A stretch of 64,000 nt of DNA, from contig NC_088102.1 in assembly GCF_036370855.1 (NCBI RefSeq), positions 43,127,835-43,191,834 on the forward strand, read 5' to 3'. The notes beneath the pieces were generated by a model. That model was not told where the DNA came from, ran no database searches, and saw only the letters and a program-made list of their open reading frames with translations. The position numbers were made by a program, and so were the translations under genes. The DNA comes from Dromaius novaehollandiae (taxonomy: Eukaryota; Chordata; Aves; Casuariiformes; Dromaiidae). Below, one piece after another: positions 26,886-40,200 of this stretch (position 1 is the first letter of the stretch; every line of letters starts with the position of its first letter).

Positions 26886-27101
26886 TCAAGTTAGCATCCT
26901 AGCCCTGTCTACACAGATTTTTTTTTTTCTCCTGATGACTTCTCCAAGTCTCTCCAATCGTTCTCTAGGTCCCTCATATTTCACAGTTTTTTCTTCTTGA
27001 TAGTCTTTGCCAACTTTGTGAGGCCTAGTATATAACACACCATAGAAAGGACCTTTCTTGCCATGCCACTGTGGCCTGTCAGGCCTCATTGATCTGAACA
27101 T
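26886..27101 (-). pseudogene. Unidentified minus-strand protein-like open segment (71 codons)
   Basis: The reverse strand is open for 71 codons from an ATG at 27101 and reads unlike the low-complexity frames around it. It is rich in Arg, Lys, Pro and Tyr, begins MFRSMRPDRPQWHGKKG, continues with a Tyr-Thr-Arg-Pro-His-Lys stretch and ends in a charged, helix-like Arg/Glu segment. I do not recognise the family. A TTCAG lies at the upstream edge, but the pyrimidine tract is weak and no clear donor follows. It could be a fragment of a processed pseudogene, a missed exon of an antisense gene, or chance. Confidence 0.25.
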
Positions 27102-29679
27102 TAAATTTGATCTCTAAACCAGTCTCCCACTTTTTTCTGCCAGTGAGTAGGTCGTTACTCATCCTCATGACTCTCTGCCTTTTGGTCATCAGTTTCTTGT
27201 CTCTCTATCTGTTGTTTTTGGAGTATCTTAAGCAGACATCTTTCTGTAATGCCCCCTTGCAGTTAAATCTGAAGGACTTAGTGCTGATGCAGCATGGTCT
27301 GTAATTTATTTGTGGTGCTTTTTTGTCCGCTGTGCTCAACCTCGCAAAATATTCCTTTGTTTTTTTCATTGTAATTCAGGCAGAAATGTCCACTTCTAGT
27401 CTGAGGCTGAAGTAGCAGTCTCCTGTGGTAACACAATTCCTGTCATTGAAAGTAAACAAATCCATTATGACTTTTCCAAGTGTTGGACTGGGATTAAGAC
27501 AAAGAGACTGTGAAGTATTCTTGCGTTTGACAATTGCATTATTTGCATGTCTTGCATTGTTCCACGTATATATTTAATTAAATATTCATACCTAACCAGC
27601 ATATAAGATGAAAAGGGATATTGGAGGGTCATTGAGTCTGGTTCATTGTCATAGCAGTCATTTCACTCCTTGGGCAATCTCAGGCATGTTTTATCGGTTG
27701 AGCCCAGAGACATGTACCCATCTTGTGAAGGTAGTTCTTTTGTTTCCTAGAATTTACTTTTCAGTCTTTTTTAAATTCCTACTTTGAAGGCATAGCTGAT
27801 TCCTGACCTATCAGGCACCAGCTGTTTCCTGTGGCATTTATGCCTTATGATCTATCCAGCTGTGATATTTGAGCTTGTGTTTTCTAAATCCCTATCCTAT
27901 TCCATGTTTTGATTGCTTAAAGGCCTTTCATCAGAGAATTGATAGCTTCTCACCATGACAAAATGCTTTCTGCTGTTCCACAGACATATCTACGTTGGAA
28001 GGGGTGCTCTGCAGTGTCTGTTTCCACTAGAATCTCTTACTGGCTGTTCTTCACCCTCTCGTGACAGTCTGCACTCACTAGTCTCTTTCCAATGGTTTGC
28101 ACTCAGCTGATGCATCCAGCTTTTGTCTGAAGGAGAACTGGTGGAGCTGCTCCCCTTGAAACTATATGGACAACTCCATTTTGTGTCTGCTAGGAATTTG
28201 CTAGAAACTGCTTTGGCTTTGCATCGTTGTTGTTCCTAAGATAACTTATAAGATATCATAGCATAGCTCCTGCTCTCTGTAGGATTGTAGTCCATTTAGC
28301 ACAGGTATCTCTTCACTATTTTCTTTATTGCTAACTATTCTTCAGTCCCTCAAAACTCGCTAGAACTGCATCATTGTGTTGTACTCTCCTAAGGGCTCAC
28401 AGGCTTCTTATATATTAAATAAATAAACACGCACACACGCAAAAATATGTAAAATCAGAAAACCAGTAATTCCTATAAAACTTAAAACTTTTCCTTTCTC
28501 TCTTCTTTCTTCCTTTCTTTCCATCCCCCATCCCTATTCACATATTTTGGTTAAGTCATAGCCTACTTTGCAGAATTCCTTCAGAAATCAATAGACGTCT
28601 GATTTAGGGAGTCCCGTTGTCCTCATCTTCAGCTCATCCGAAGGTGCTTAGCGTTTGCATCTTTACTTCTGTTAACTGTCATGACTGGTGTTCGTGGTCC
28701 TGGTTCGTCCCTTCTTTGACATCATTTCTGCTCCCTTCTCTTCATTTGATAAAGTGGAATGTCCTGGGCTGTGGTTAGGGGTCAGTGCAGATTATCTGGA
28801 AATGCTTTTCACTGCAGTCAACCTACTGATCTACCCGGTCACAGTTTAGTGGATGTTTTGAGGGCTCTTTTTCTTCCAGGTTTGCTAATTCCCCTTTTGT
28901 GGCTCTGCAAGGGCTAGCAGAAGTCTGCATATCTCTGGGGCTGTATGTGGATTTTTTTTTTTTAACTTTAAACTACTTTTTAGACATCCATTTCCTTGGA
29001 AACCATTCTTTATATGCTGTGCAACTGCTGGACAGGGTCTGGTCCTTCTTCATCTGCCTCTTTCATGTTCAGGATTATTTTCCAAAGTTATTAGTTGATG
29101 CCAAAGTTCTCCACAATATAATATAAACATCCACTCCCTTTTTCACAATGCAATTTTTGGGAAGGAAGGAGGAGGCACAGAGAAAAAGAACAGGATGTGA
29201 CCCTGAAGAACGTGTAGGAGATGCCAAGAAATGCAGGATAAGAAGTGCTTCTGCCCTCTTTTCACAGATGACAACTTGTGCACTAACTGTATAGGCCCCA
29301 GGTAACAAAGTGTTAGTAGTACACTGTAGAATTTAATCCAGAGATTTGATCATGAAAAATATAAAGGACACTACCAGAAAATTCAGTTTTTAATCTTGTG
29401 CTTCTCTCCATCCCAGTTTAGTCACTGAAGGGTTGATACAGACAGCAGCCTATTTACTGCAGCGTCCAAGATTTTTAGCAATTGTTCAGAGCTATAAAGT
29501 GAATTGGTGACAAACCAATTCACCACATGGCACTTAGGATAGGATTCCTCTTGACCAGTGTTAGCCATTTATTTAGTAAGTATGACTTTAGGAAGTAAGT
29601 ACTTAGTAAGAACTAAGGCTAGTTTAAGCTAATCTTCTAGGCTACTTCTATGGTGCTTCTCACTCTCTCGCGCTTGCTC

Positions 29680-30037
<358 letters not shown>

Positions 30038-31575
30038 GTTTTTACACCTAAGTACTAGGTGGTTGAAATCCTAAATCTCGCTTATGTATTTACAAGACAA
30101 TTTATGCTAAGAAATAGTTTAATCTCTTAACAGTACTCTTGTGAATCCCACCTTTTCACAGCTCATGCCTATGAAAACTAAATTTTGGCATCAAGCAATT
30201 GGAATCTCTCCTTCTGGAAAGGAATTTGGCAGATACTGAGAGGAGACTTGTGGCAGTAATTCCGTATTTTCCTGGCGATATGGAAAAGAAATTGTAGAGG
30301 ATGGAATCTTCCATGCTGCTGCACATAGCTGCTGCCAAGGTACTAGTGGTAGGCATACTGCTAGACAAAGTTGAGCAAAGAATTGCTGTATTCAGGCCTC
30401 ATACAAAAATATAATTTGAGAGAGATTGCTGTTTCTGACAAAGAAAAGCCACAAGGCTTTTCCAATACTTGGTTAATGTTACAGCTCTGATACAACTGCA
30501 CAAATTTGAGCTGTTAACTGACAAGCTAAATTAGAGATAGATTGAAATACTTACGGTCTAAGTGGAAAATGGGATGAAGCAAATTATTGTGGAAAATAGA
30601 CTGGGCCCTGTAAGAAAAGTTAGCTGTTTGCAAGGCTAGTGTATAAACTGTGTTTCCCCAATACTAGAATCAAGGGCACATCTGTTAAGAACCTGGGCCT
30701 GACATACAGACTGTAAACAAGAGTATGCATAAACGTCAGTGATTGAATTAGATTGTTGCAAATGTGATGGCTAAGAGTCTCCTCAAGGAAGAAACTGAAA
30801 ATGTAAGGGCTTATGCTACTGAAGCCTCCTCTCCATGGACAGACCTAAAAGGCTCCTGACAAAGAACACCGGTTTATTGTTCTTTCCTATTGCATGCAAG
30901 TCAGCTGAATATCACTGGTGAAACCAGAAGCTTGCTGCCCTAACATTTCCTGGTTTGTTCCCTGGAGACCTAGCATGTTGCTTCATACCTGTGCATCACA
31001 GGTGATTTTTAAAGAATGCAATATCAGCAAATAAACTAATGATTAACATGTGATTAAAAAAATATGAAGGAAGCATGTGTTTTATATAATTTAGTCAGAA
31101 AGGTCTCAGAACTAATTGTCTGCTATGCTTTGGAAAGCTGATGGAGTATGTTCCCATCATTAGAAAATCATCTGCTGGTATGTTTGTAAATGGGTAGGTG
31201 GGGTACAAGTTTAGGGTGCTGGAAGACCAAAAAGAGTTCAGGAGCTGCAGGGGATATCCATGTGGACGAAGCCACTATCTTCTCCAAAGTATAAGACGGG
31301 TTTAAGTTGACCTGTATTCCATGAACCACATTGACTTTTTAATGTTATTCTTAATTAATCAAATTTAATACCATTTGTCCATTATTTTGCTCAAGATTGC
31401 AATCCAGCATATAATTGTTTCTCCTTTACCATTTTTGACTATCGGGAAAGCACTAGCACTCCCTTCATCCTCTGAGATGCTTTTGGTGTTCCAAGACTTT
31501 CTTAAATGAGTGTTAGGGCAGAGGTATCATCAGTCAGCTTGCTAAGGACTTCTGGGTTCAAGCTTTCTAGGGCTC

Positions 31576-31600
31576 TTTATTTATTTATTTATTTTTTTTT
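31576..31600. repeat. (TTTA)n plus T tract
   Basis: Four to five TTTA units are followed by nine T, within intron 1. It is simple sequence. Confidence 0.75.
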
Positions 31601-34600
31601 ATGCCTGAGTAGATAGTGCTCTTATATCCTTATATGGTATACATGTACTGTGTTTTTTTGTTTCGTTTTGTTTTTTGCCCCAAATATAGAATCTAATGTC
31701 AATGGAACAGTTTGCCATTTCAGCATCGTTACTGAGTGTCTTGCAATCTGTTTAGTAAATGGCTTGTATTTATACCCTCTTGTGCTACTTAATATGTCAA
31801 TCCATGTACATTCAAATCCTGCAGGTCAAAGGTAGTGGTGGTGTAATATACTGTGGCACTCGTTCACCTCTGCTTTTCTGTTACAGCCTGTCCTTCTTAA
31901 ACAGATTTATAATCTCCTAATTTGTCTCATACCTCGAGGGTTCTGGAAGGGTGTGTACCCAGGAGCTAATTACAGAGACAGATACCCAGCGAATCAGCAA
32001 CTGGTGTATCTATTCATAATTTGATACTTCTAACCTGGCTGAATGACCTCAAGTTCTCTTCCTTCTCTGTATTAGAGAACATCCAGTTGCTTCTTTTATT
32101 TCTACACTGTGTTTATTTTATTGCTCATCTATCATCTTGTGGTTATCTGATACATATCACTGTAATATGAGAATAAAAGCATCAACTATGGCCTCTTAAA
32201 ATCAGCTGAGGAAATTGTATATATACACATTAGTAAAGAAAAGAGGTAGGGGTTAATCCTAAATTTTGGCAGATTGGACTAGATAGTGTTTTGTCCTTTT
32301 TCTGTGCTTGTAGCTGTTACATATGTGATTAAATAGGTGTTGCAATTGTGTCAGCCACTGAGGTGCACCAAAACACCAGGTCTCAGGTCACTAGGAACTG
32401 GGTGATATGGAAGTGGATGTTGATTCTTGACTGATGCAAAGAGAAAGCAATGCTGAATTTTGGTCTGTAGCATGCTGCAGAAAAGAGCTTTAAATTGACC
32501 ACGAATGGCTAGACAACACCTGCTATACTTTGTGACAGCAATGTCACAAAACCAGATAGTTTACATGGAATCAGCTGTATCCACAGAAAGACCCTAAAAG
32601 AAGGAGACATAAACACAGTCAGCATATGCATGTCAGCATATCTAAGCAAGTTCATTCTTAGGTTGTCATAATCAAAAGTTCAATAACAAAGGTGTTCAAA
32701 CAACACAGAGTGGCTTTGATATGGTTGAAAAAAAGAAGGAAGTTTTGTTTTGTTTTGTCTTCCCACAGAACCGGTGGAATGGGGCCATTTTGAAATTAGC
32801 AGAAAGCATTGAATGGATGATAGGGTATTAACTGTTTACTTCTTTGGGAAGATGTATTCTTTGAGCATTGACAAGAGCAAAACAGAATTGTGACCAGATT
32901 GAGGAAAGAAAACTTCAGATACTAGTTTTGATACAATCTGGTTTATGGGTAGAAATCACTTAAAATGTGAATAGGCAATAAACCCCTTAAACCTGTGTTA
33001 CAGATGCTTTAGCAACATCTGCACTGAATGCAATGTTGAAAAAGTACTTGCTAAAATAGACATCATAAATTTTCTCAATAGTGTATCTCTTTTCAAGGCT
33101 GCTTCTAAATAATGAAGGAGTTAATGTGAGTTTGACCTGTTGTAGTTGGAAAGGGTTACACTGCCCTATAGCCCCAAATGTAATGGTAAGTACCCCTCCC
33201 CTTCCTCCTGTACCTCCCAGTCTGCCTCTCTCACCCAAAATAAATCTATGTCTGAATGATGGAAAACAAGGGCTTAAACAGAAGACTTGGAAATAAGATT
33301 GATTCCAGAAGTACCCATTTCTGGAGAAAATGGCAGCATGCAAAACATGAAATGATCTAATTATATATAAATTTAAGAGGGTATTTTATATGACTGGCCA
33401 ACTAAAAGTCCAAAAACTTCCGATCATAAAAATGTAATGTGTGTAGCACTATTAAATTGCGGAGTGTTTAATGACAGTATACATACTATGCAAAAACATA
33501 GTATAGAATATAATTGGAAATCTCAAATCTCAGCTTCAGTGCCCAACTTATTACTGAGACTCAACCTGAAATTTCTGACTTTGTCAGTATAGATGTTGCC
33601 ATTGTAAATAAGTATCAAAGTTAAGAAATATTTAGCCAATTCAGGAAACTACATTAAATTCCTAGCTGTGTTACTCCATAGTGGGTGTTAGTTGTCTTGA
33701 AATAAATAGGAAAATTTTCTTTTTATTAGCTGTTATTCCAGTTTCTTTTCAGTTGGATTGGAATAACTCCTATTCAAATGCATCTGGGTAAACTTTAATT
33801 TTCATAAATTAAATGACACTCATACTGAAAAAGGTGAGGGCAAAATTTATTTTCTGGTAATTTATATGAGGCTTTCTTTACTTCCCTAATTTTCTTGAGG
33901 GTGAAGTGATATGACAGTGGTTAGGAGGTGTGAATATGCATATGCTTTTTTAGAACTGCTAGTAGACTGAGTCTGGGCGAAAAATGGAAAGCAATGGCTG
34001 AGCTGTGAGTTACAGCTATGAAGTTGCTGAGATCTTTTTAATGAAGTTGATACTGCCTGTACTGTCCAGCCATTACCCCAAAGGAGGGAGGAAAGAGGGC
34101 ATTCCTTAAGCTTTCTCCAAATTATCTTGTGTTCGCCCCACACTATGTAATGTTTTTGGAATACTCTTTCTTTCTGGTTGCACCATTGGCTCTTTTGGCA
34201 GTATGGTTGTAATTAGGGCTCTCTGTAGCAGCATATGCCAAGTTTTAACAGGCAGTTTAGATACCAGTTAGATACCAAACTACTGTGGTTCCTACAAGAA
34301 TTAAAAAGCTCTGGCTGAAAAGGCCAAAAGCATGTGTCTTGCATGAGAATTAGACCACACTGGCTATTTTTAGGAAGCACAAGTAAGTTAAGTGACCCTC
34401 GATTTCTGAAGTAAGGGGATCCCTGAATCCCTGAGTAAATGGAAGTTCCTCTCCCCATGTCTTAAAATAAAACAAAACAAAATTTGTGGCTATTAGGAAG
34501 AGAGGCTCTTTCTCATAGTTCACCAACCCTGTTGAGCAAAAGAAGATCTTCAGGTCACTTTGGAGAAGCTGGGAAGTGGAGACACTTGACATTGGTTATA

Positions 34601-36215
34601 TTGGTGATAACAGTTCTGTGACAGCAGGAGTCATCTTGCCAAGGCTGTCAGAGAGAGGACACAATTCTGTCCCAAATCCGTGACTAGCAGACATGGGTTG
34701 AATGCCTACAGGTACTTTTCTCTCCACAGTGTCTATACAGGGAGCCCCTAGACAGATCATGTCATTTGGACGCCCCCTTCGCTTAGAGGAGATTAATCCC
34801 ACCTTTACTATCAGAGAAACTCTAGTTTCTGTTTTCTTAACAAGCTACTGCATTGTTTGGTGCCAGTGGTTGCAGTCCTCTGCATCAGAGCTTCCAAGAC
34901 AGTAGAGCAGGAAAAAAATACAAAGTCTCATTCTCCCTTCCTTTAGCCTTAAAGGAAGGAAACTTCCTTGTTCTGTCACTACTGAATGTGAGCATGGGTG
35001 AAATGGGAAATAGAGCTGTTAATAGTTCTGTACATGTAAATCAGAACTGACTGGGACTTTTTGAAATTAGTAAGCATCATCAGGGGTGAAGAAGTGTTAT
35101 TCAGAGCTAGTACTGTTTTAATAGTGACTTTTACTGAATGTTCTGAGTTTTGAATGCAAAATGGGAGGTAAGAGCAGTAGAGTAATGATGCTTTCTGTAA
35201 CAGCAAAGTGATACAGGAAGGAAGCTCACTGTACTTTCTTACAACTTGCTTAAGGGTACAAAGTCATGTCCCACACAAAGTGCACCAAAACCACTGTGTT
35301 AGATTGAAACTGAGGTGCAGCTATAGATCAAAGGAAAATGGCCATCACTTTCAATCTCTTGGTAGAGGATTGATCAAAAGCAATTCTGTGTTAACCTGAT
35401 TTGATTTGATTAGCTAATGCATTCATTTGATGATTTCAGAATTTGATTATTTAAGACATCACCATTAACCCATTCGATTCATTTATCCAAATTCTTTGTG
35501 ACCTAGACTTGGCTATAGTTAGATTTTAACCAATTTAGAGAAGTTAAACTAGTTTTGTCTTAGTAATATGTTGGTTTAATCTTAATATTTCCTTGCTAAT
35601 TTTTAGAAATAAAATCCATGCAGAGTACACAGAGCTTTGTTTTGTATATTCTTTGTTCTTTCAAACCCAACTGGATCAGAAGCGTTGAGAACAATTTGGT
35701 TGTGGTATTTGTGTGATATTTGGGTCTCTTTAAATTACATCCTTTGTTCCCACATATTGCACAATACTTCAAGCAGCAGTGAAAGGATACCCTGTAAGTC
35801 ACAGCTTGCTCTTTGTAAGATCCAAAATGAACTAACAACAGGTAATGATCCGCGAACTGCTAGTGGCTCATTTTGACAAGTCTCTTCAGTACATCAGTTC
35901 ACACACATAATATTGAGTCCTCACTGTACTGTGAACTGAGCCAGCAGAAATGTCCATAAAATAGCAAAAGAAATACTGGTTCTTCAGATTTTTTTTATCT
36001 CCACTGAAATATCATGTAGTAGTTCATAACGACTCATTAAATTCACAAGTTGTTGGGCTGACAAAAGCTTTTATATTTAACAAGCTTCAGCAAAAGTCAG
36101 TTAATCCTGAAGTCTGGATACGATACAATGTGCTAAGGTGCTACAACAGCGGGAAAGTTACATGTCAAACTGCACATGGGGAGCAATGTTGGATCTCAGT
36201 AGAGAGGTGAAACGC

Positions 36216-36527
36216 TCATACACATGAAGGTTCATTCAGCAGGAAGCACATGAAATATCTGTACACAACCCAGGAGGATACCCTCACTCTCTGTTGCTTG
36301 AGAATATCCAAACACTGCTGAAAAATGTTCTGCATCACTGATGGTAAAGCACCCTTATAGCCTGGTTTCTTCATGGCTTTTCGTCTGGTTTGGTATTCAC
36401 ACCAGGCAGCTTGGACTTGTAGTGGTGGTGTGATGTGCCAAAGCAAGGAGTCATCAAGTATGTGAGTTACTGACAGCAGATTTACTTGAGCAGCCAAACA
36501 TGCTGCAAGGAACACAGGACTATAGGA
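36216..36527 (-). pseudogene. Unidentified minus-strand protein-like segment with exon-like borders
   Basis: On the reverse strand an open frame reads from 36527 to a stop at 36216. Its first 240 bases (36527 down to 36288) are bordered by a CAG on the upstream side and a GTGAGG on the downstream side, both exactly between codons, so it would be an 80-codon phase 0-0 exon. The translation has protein-like composition: a hydrophobic start with SPVFLAACLAAQ, then TPPLQVQAAWCEYQTRRKA, which resembles an IQ calmodulin-binding motif, then a Pro-Gly-Tyr-Lys-Gly turn and a helix MQNIFQQCLDILKQQ. No family was recognised. The pyrimidine tract before the CAG is poor, and an in-frame TAA lies about 10 codons upstream. 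It could be an exon of an antisense gene nested in intron 1, a retrocopy fragment, or a chance frame. Confidence 0.35.
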
Positions 36528-36799
36528 CTGATGGGCTTCCTTGGATTATTGAGTACAGTCTGCCACTATCCCAAGCAAACCTGTCATGAAAATTTAAGTG
36601 TGAAAGAACCGCAGAGCATTCACCTCATGCTAGGAGCACTGGAGAGGTAAGAAAGCAAGAGGTGGGCTGGGTTACAAAACTTTCAGATCTGTGGCAATGG
36701 AGCAGAGCTGTCCTACGGGTATTCTGATGCAGAGTAAGCGTAGGAGCTGAGGAAATAGATTTGATCGCTTTTCCATGTGCTAAGTGCATTGTTCCATCT

Positions 36800-36823
36800 A
36801 AAAAAAAAAAAAAAAAAAAAAAA
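36800..36823. repeat. A24 homopolymer
   Basis: A pure A tract followed by TAAAG, in intron 1. No associated retrotransposed unit is visible. Confidence 0.9.
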
Positions 36824-37935
36824 TAAAGTGGCCTCATTAAATGATGGCTTGGTTTGGGCTGTATTATGAAGACTGCTGCGGTATTGCCAGAGTATCAAAA
36901 CCAAGTGGATATCTTGTGCTCTGTCTAATGCTTGTGGGAGCAGCAAAACATAATAGTGTAAGTCCTTTGCAGTAGCTTGACCTTTCTAAACCCCTGAAAC
37001 TGATCGTGGACAAGCCAAGATGCTTCCAATTTAATGGGATATGCTGAAAGTGAATGACTTTGCTTAATTTCTAAAATGCTGTTTTTAAGTAGTCCAAGCC
37101 AATCGTTCTATGTACCAGTCCTATCAGCAAGGAAATGAAGTACTAACCATGCATCTTCAATGCTGCCGTGTTTTTTTTGAGGTAATGAAGAAATTGGGAT
37201 CATCTCGCCCCCTGTGTTCTTCTGTAACTCAATTATTAAACTTTCTTGGGAAAGAACTGAGTTATGTTCTAGCACCAAAAAAGCTATTTCCCATGGATGT
37301 CCCAGCTAATGGCATAACACAATGAAAAGATAATGTGTGCCTCTAGGACATTTGCTGATCCCCTTCACAAGAGCTGCAAGTTCAACTGGAGGTTCATTGA
37401 CCTGCCTCTTCCCTTCCCAGTTTCAATAGCCATATTCCTGGGAATGCCAGAGGAAGCATGGCAGAAGACGATTTGTTCATTCTCAGCTTGTGTTGAACTG
37501 CAAAAAACAGTAAGACAGGTCACTGTCAACAAAGTTTTACAGTCACCTACAGACTCTGACTTTCTCTCTTTTGTCTTAAGGGGCCTCTCTTGTTTCTAGT
37601 CCACCTAAAGCTGGTGTGCACTTCATGAATAAAGCTAGATGTGCAGAAAGCTCAGCCACTGTGGGCTCCAGGATATTCTTTCATAGTCACTTGACTTTTG
37701 CCCCCTCTGTTGATTCACAACTGGGAGGGCTTGCAGACTAGGTGCTACAGGGCATCTGAGAAGACACAGGATGCAGACTTGACTCTCTCTTTCTTTCCTT
37801 TCTTTTGCTATTCCTGTTATCTTTTCCCAGTCTTCTGGAAAAAACAGCTAGTTAAGAAATAAAGCTTTTAAAGTTTTGCTAGCTTGCTTTAGGGTTTTTT
37901 TTTTTTTTTAGTCTAGCACATAAAGCAGTGACTTT

Positions 37936-37962
37936 CACGTGCGCGCACACACACACATGTGT
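37936..37962. repeat. Alternating purine-pyrimidine tract with E-box
   Basis: The tract is a 26- to 27-base, nearly perfect alternation of CA, CG and TG steps, a classic Z-DNA-forming composition. Its left end is CACGTG (37936-37941), preceded by T, so it reads TCACGTG, a canonical bHLH-zip E-box of the MITF/USF type. The E-box may be incidental to the simple repeat. Confidence 0.7.
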
Positions 37963-38240
37963 TGGGAAGGGAAACTGAAGTGGTTGTTGAGTATATATAT
38001 AGATCCTAGAGTGGTTTTAAAAACACACCTAAGAAAGGGAAGAGAAGAGCAATCAATCAAAAGTATAATGGCCAAAGGGAAAGTGGGTAGAACAAGGGCT
38101 GCCCTTACCAGGAGCGGGGAGAGAGCGTCTTGGCCTGTCAGACATGTGATGGACATTAGCAACAGGAATTACAGACAGTGCCCCAAAGAAAGAATGAAAT
38201 TGCCTGTTAAAGAGGGGAGTGAAATGTATATTCTTTCCTT

Positions 38241-38267
<27 letters not shown>
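38241..38267. repeat. A27 homopolymer
   Basis: A pure A tract in intron 1, without visible repeat body or target-site duplication. Confidence 0.9.
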
Positions 38268-38271
<4 letters not shown>

Positions 38272-39979
38272 CAAAAGATGAAGTGACTCAAGTAGCTTTA
38301 ATGTCTTTTACTATTTATGGGTCTAAACCAAACTTTCACAATGGAGTATAAAGTAGGGACACTTCTTCTCATGTGATCGGGGATTGTAGCCTGTATATCC
38401 TTCTTTTATATTCTTCAGGGAGCATCTTTAGCACATGGTTTTTTACTGATTCTGTATGTCTTAGATCATGACTTCTGTCAGGAGGTGTTACTAGTACCTA
38501 GAACATGTTCGTTGTGTACAGTTACTTTTTGATCAAGATTACTGCTAATGCAATATCCTTTTCCTAGAACAAAGGTAATGGCCTAGGCTAGAGTAAATCT
38601 GTCTCAGTTCAAAAGGTTGTATTGCCACCAAGACTCCCCTACCCTCTTTCCCCACTCACAGTTCTTCAGGACTGTGCTGTTCATATTTCTGCTTCCTTTC
38701 TCACATTGAACAGTATCTGGGCAAGTTTCTGCCAAAGCCTTTTATTGGGGAAGGTACTATAAGAATGGGTTGCAGTCTTTGGCCTTCTGAGAAGAGCATT
38801 CTTTTGCCTCTACTTGTTTCCTTTGCAGAAGTAAGCTCCTTTTCTTGTAGATTCATCAGTCTGCTTGTCAGCCCCAGTAGGACAGTGTGGAAGGTAGAGC
38901 AGCCTGCAAGGATGTGTGGGGATTGCACGAGAATGAGCTGAGAATGACTGAGGGTATCTGAAGCTGTTACCTGAACTCCTATGGAGACTTAAGTCTGAGT
39001 GACACATATTCAAGATCTAAGCTTCTGGTCCTAAAATGCCTTTTGGAGTTTTGAAAAATGATCAGTGTCACTTTTCTGACTCCCAAAATGCATTGCATCA
39101 GCACAAAAGAAGTTGTTTTGTCAGTTAAAGAATTGATCACCAGACTACAATTAGTCTGCGTAGTGCAAGTTTTCACGACTTTATCTCTTTGTGCCAAGCA
39201 AATGTAATTAAGTCTCAGTCAGTAGTATATGCAGACATACGCGTGCATAGGCACATTCACATACATGTGCAGTGGTACCTCTGGATATAACCTATAGTAA
39301 TCAGCATGAATAATAATAAGTACCAGTATGTACTCAGACGCTGCTTTTTTATGTGGAAACCCACCATAATTATGATATGGTATATTTTTGCCTTGTCAGC
39401 AGGTTTCATTAAGAGGGGGGACATCTTAGCAAAATAATTCTGAGGAAGTCACTATTTTATGGCAAGACACAAGTGCTGCATCCTCTAAAAAGGCATAGGT
39501 CTTGTACTCCCTGACACGGTCACCCTGTAGCCTAGCTGCAGTCTTTGGATGCTTACAAATGAAAATATAAAGAACTAACTTTGCTAAAGGGTAGTAGTAA
39601 GTTTTGTTAAGTGTAGGCGACCAGTAACTATCGTGTATCATTAGCAGTGGCTTTCGGTCACTGTGTGTTTCGTAATTTCCAGGAGACACCATATCTAGTC
39701 TTCTGCTCAATAAAACTGGAACTGACTGCATCGCTTGTGGCAGCTGAATGCTCTCTTTGGGAGCCCTGTGATATATTCTCTGATGTTTCTCTGAATGTTA
39801 TGGTCACTAGGCTTATGTGACCTAATCCCTTTGATAGCTTATTTCTCTAAGCTCTTTACAGAACAAAAGTATTTTGATATTTGAGTGCAACTGAGTTGTG
39901 TCTGTTCTCTCCTGGCTTTTATGTTTTTTCCTCTTCTCTCCGTGCACCTTTATTTGTTGTCATGTTTCTTTGTCAACTC

Positions 39980-40060
39980 TTGTCTGAGACCGTGAGCTCT
40001 TCTGGGCTGGGATTTTGTCTTTCTATGCATTGGGCAGAGCCTGGCCCTGTTGCTTATCTG
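39980..40060 (+). mobile_element. L2-like LINE 3' end relic
   Basis: The phrases 'gagaccgtgagctcttctgg', 'gctgggattttgtctttcta' and 'gcagagcctggccctg' follow the order of the L2-type LINE 3' end ('gactgtgagctcc', 'gcagggactgtgtctt', 'agcacagtgcctggc'). The copy is short and old. The family is assigned by remembered consensus and could be another ancient LINE. Confidence 0.4.
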
Positions 40061-40094
40061 TGTGGGAGGGCATTATTGATAGAGCTTCTGCCCA

Positions 40095-40200
40095 TACCTA
40101 AATTGCAAAGAGTGAACGTGTTCAAGGGTACACAGTGAGTCAATGGAAGAGCTAAAAATGGTATGCAGTTCTTTTTGTCTTGAGTGCTTGCCTTTCCCTC
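40095..40200 (-). mobile_element. CORE-SINE/MIR-like relic
   Basis: The stretch reads 'gtgttcaagggtacacagtg' followed by 'agtcaatggaagagctaaaa'. This is the reverse orientation of a MIR-type core ('cttgcccaaggtcacacag', 'gtcagtggcagagctgg'). It lies directly beside the L2-like relic. Confidence 0.45.

Noticed and set aside
27600..28100. Possible antisense CR1 3' region ('ggagggtcattgagtctggt')
   Set aside because: Only one short phrase resembles the CR1 'ggtcatctagtccaa' motif; the remainder does not follow the element.
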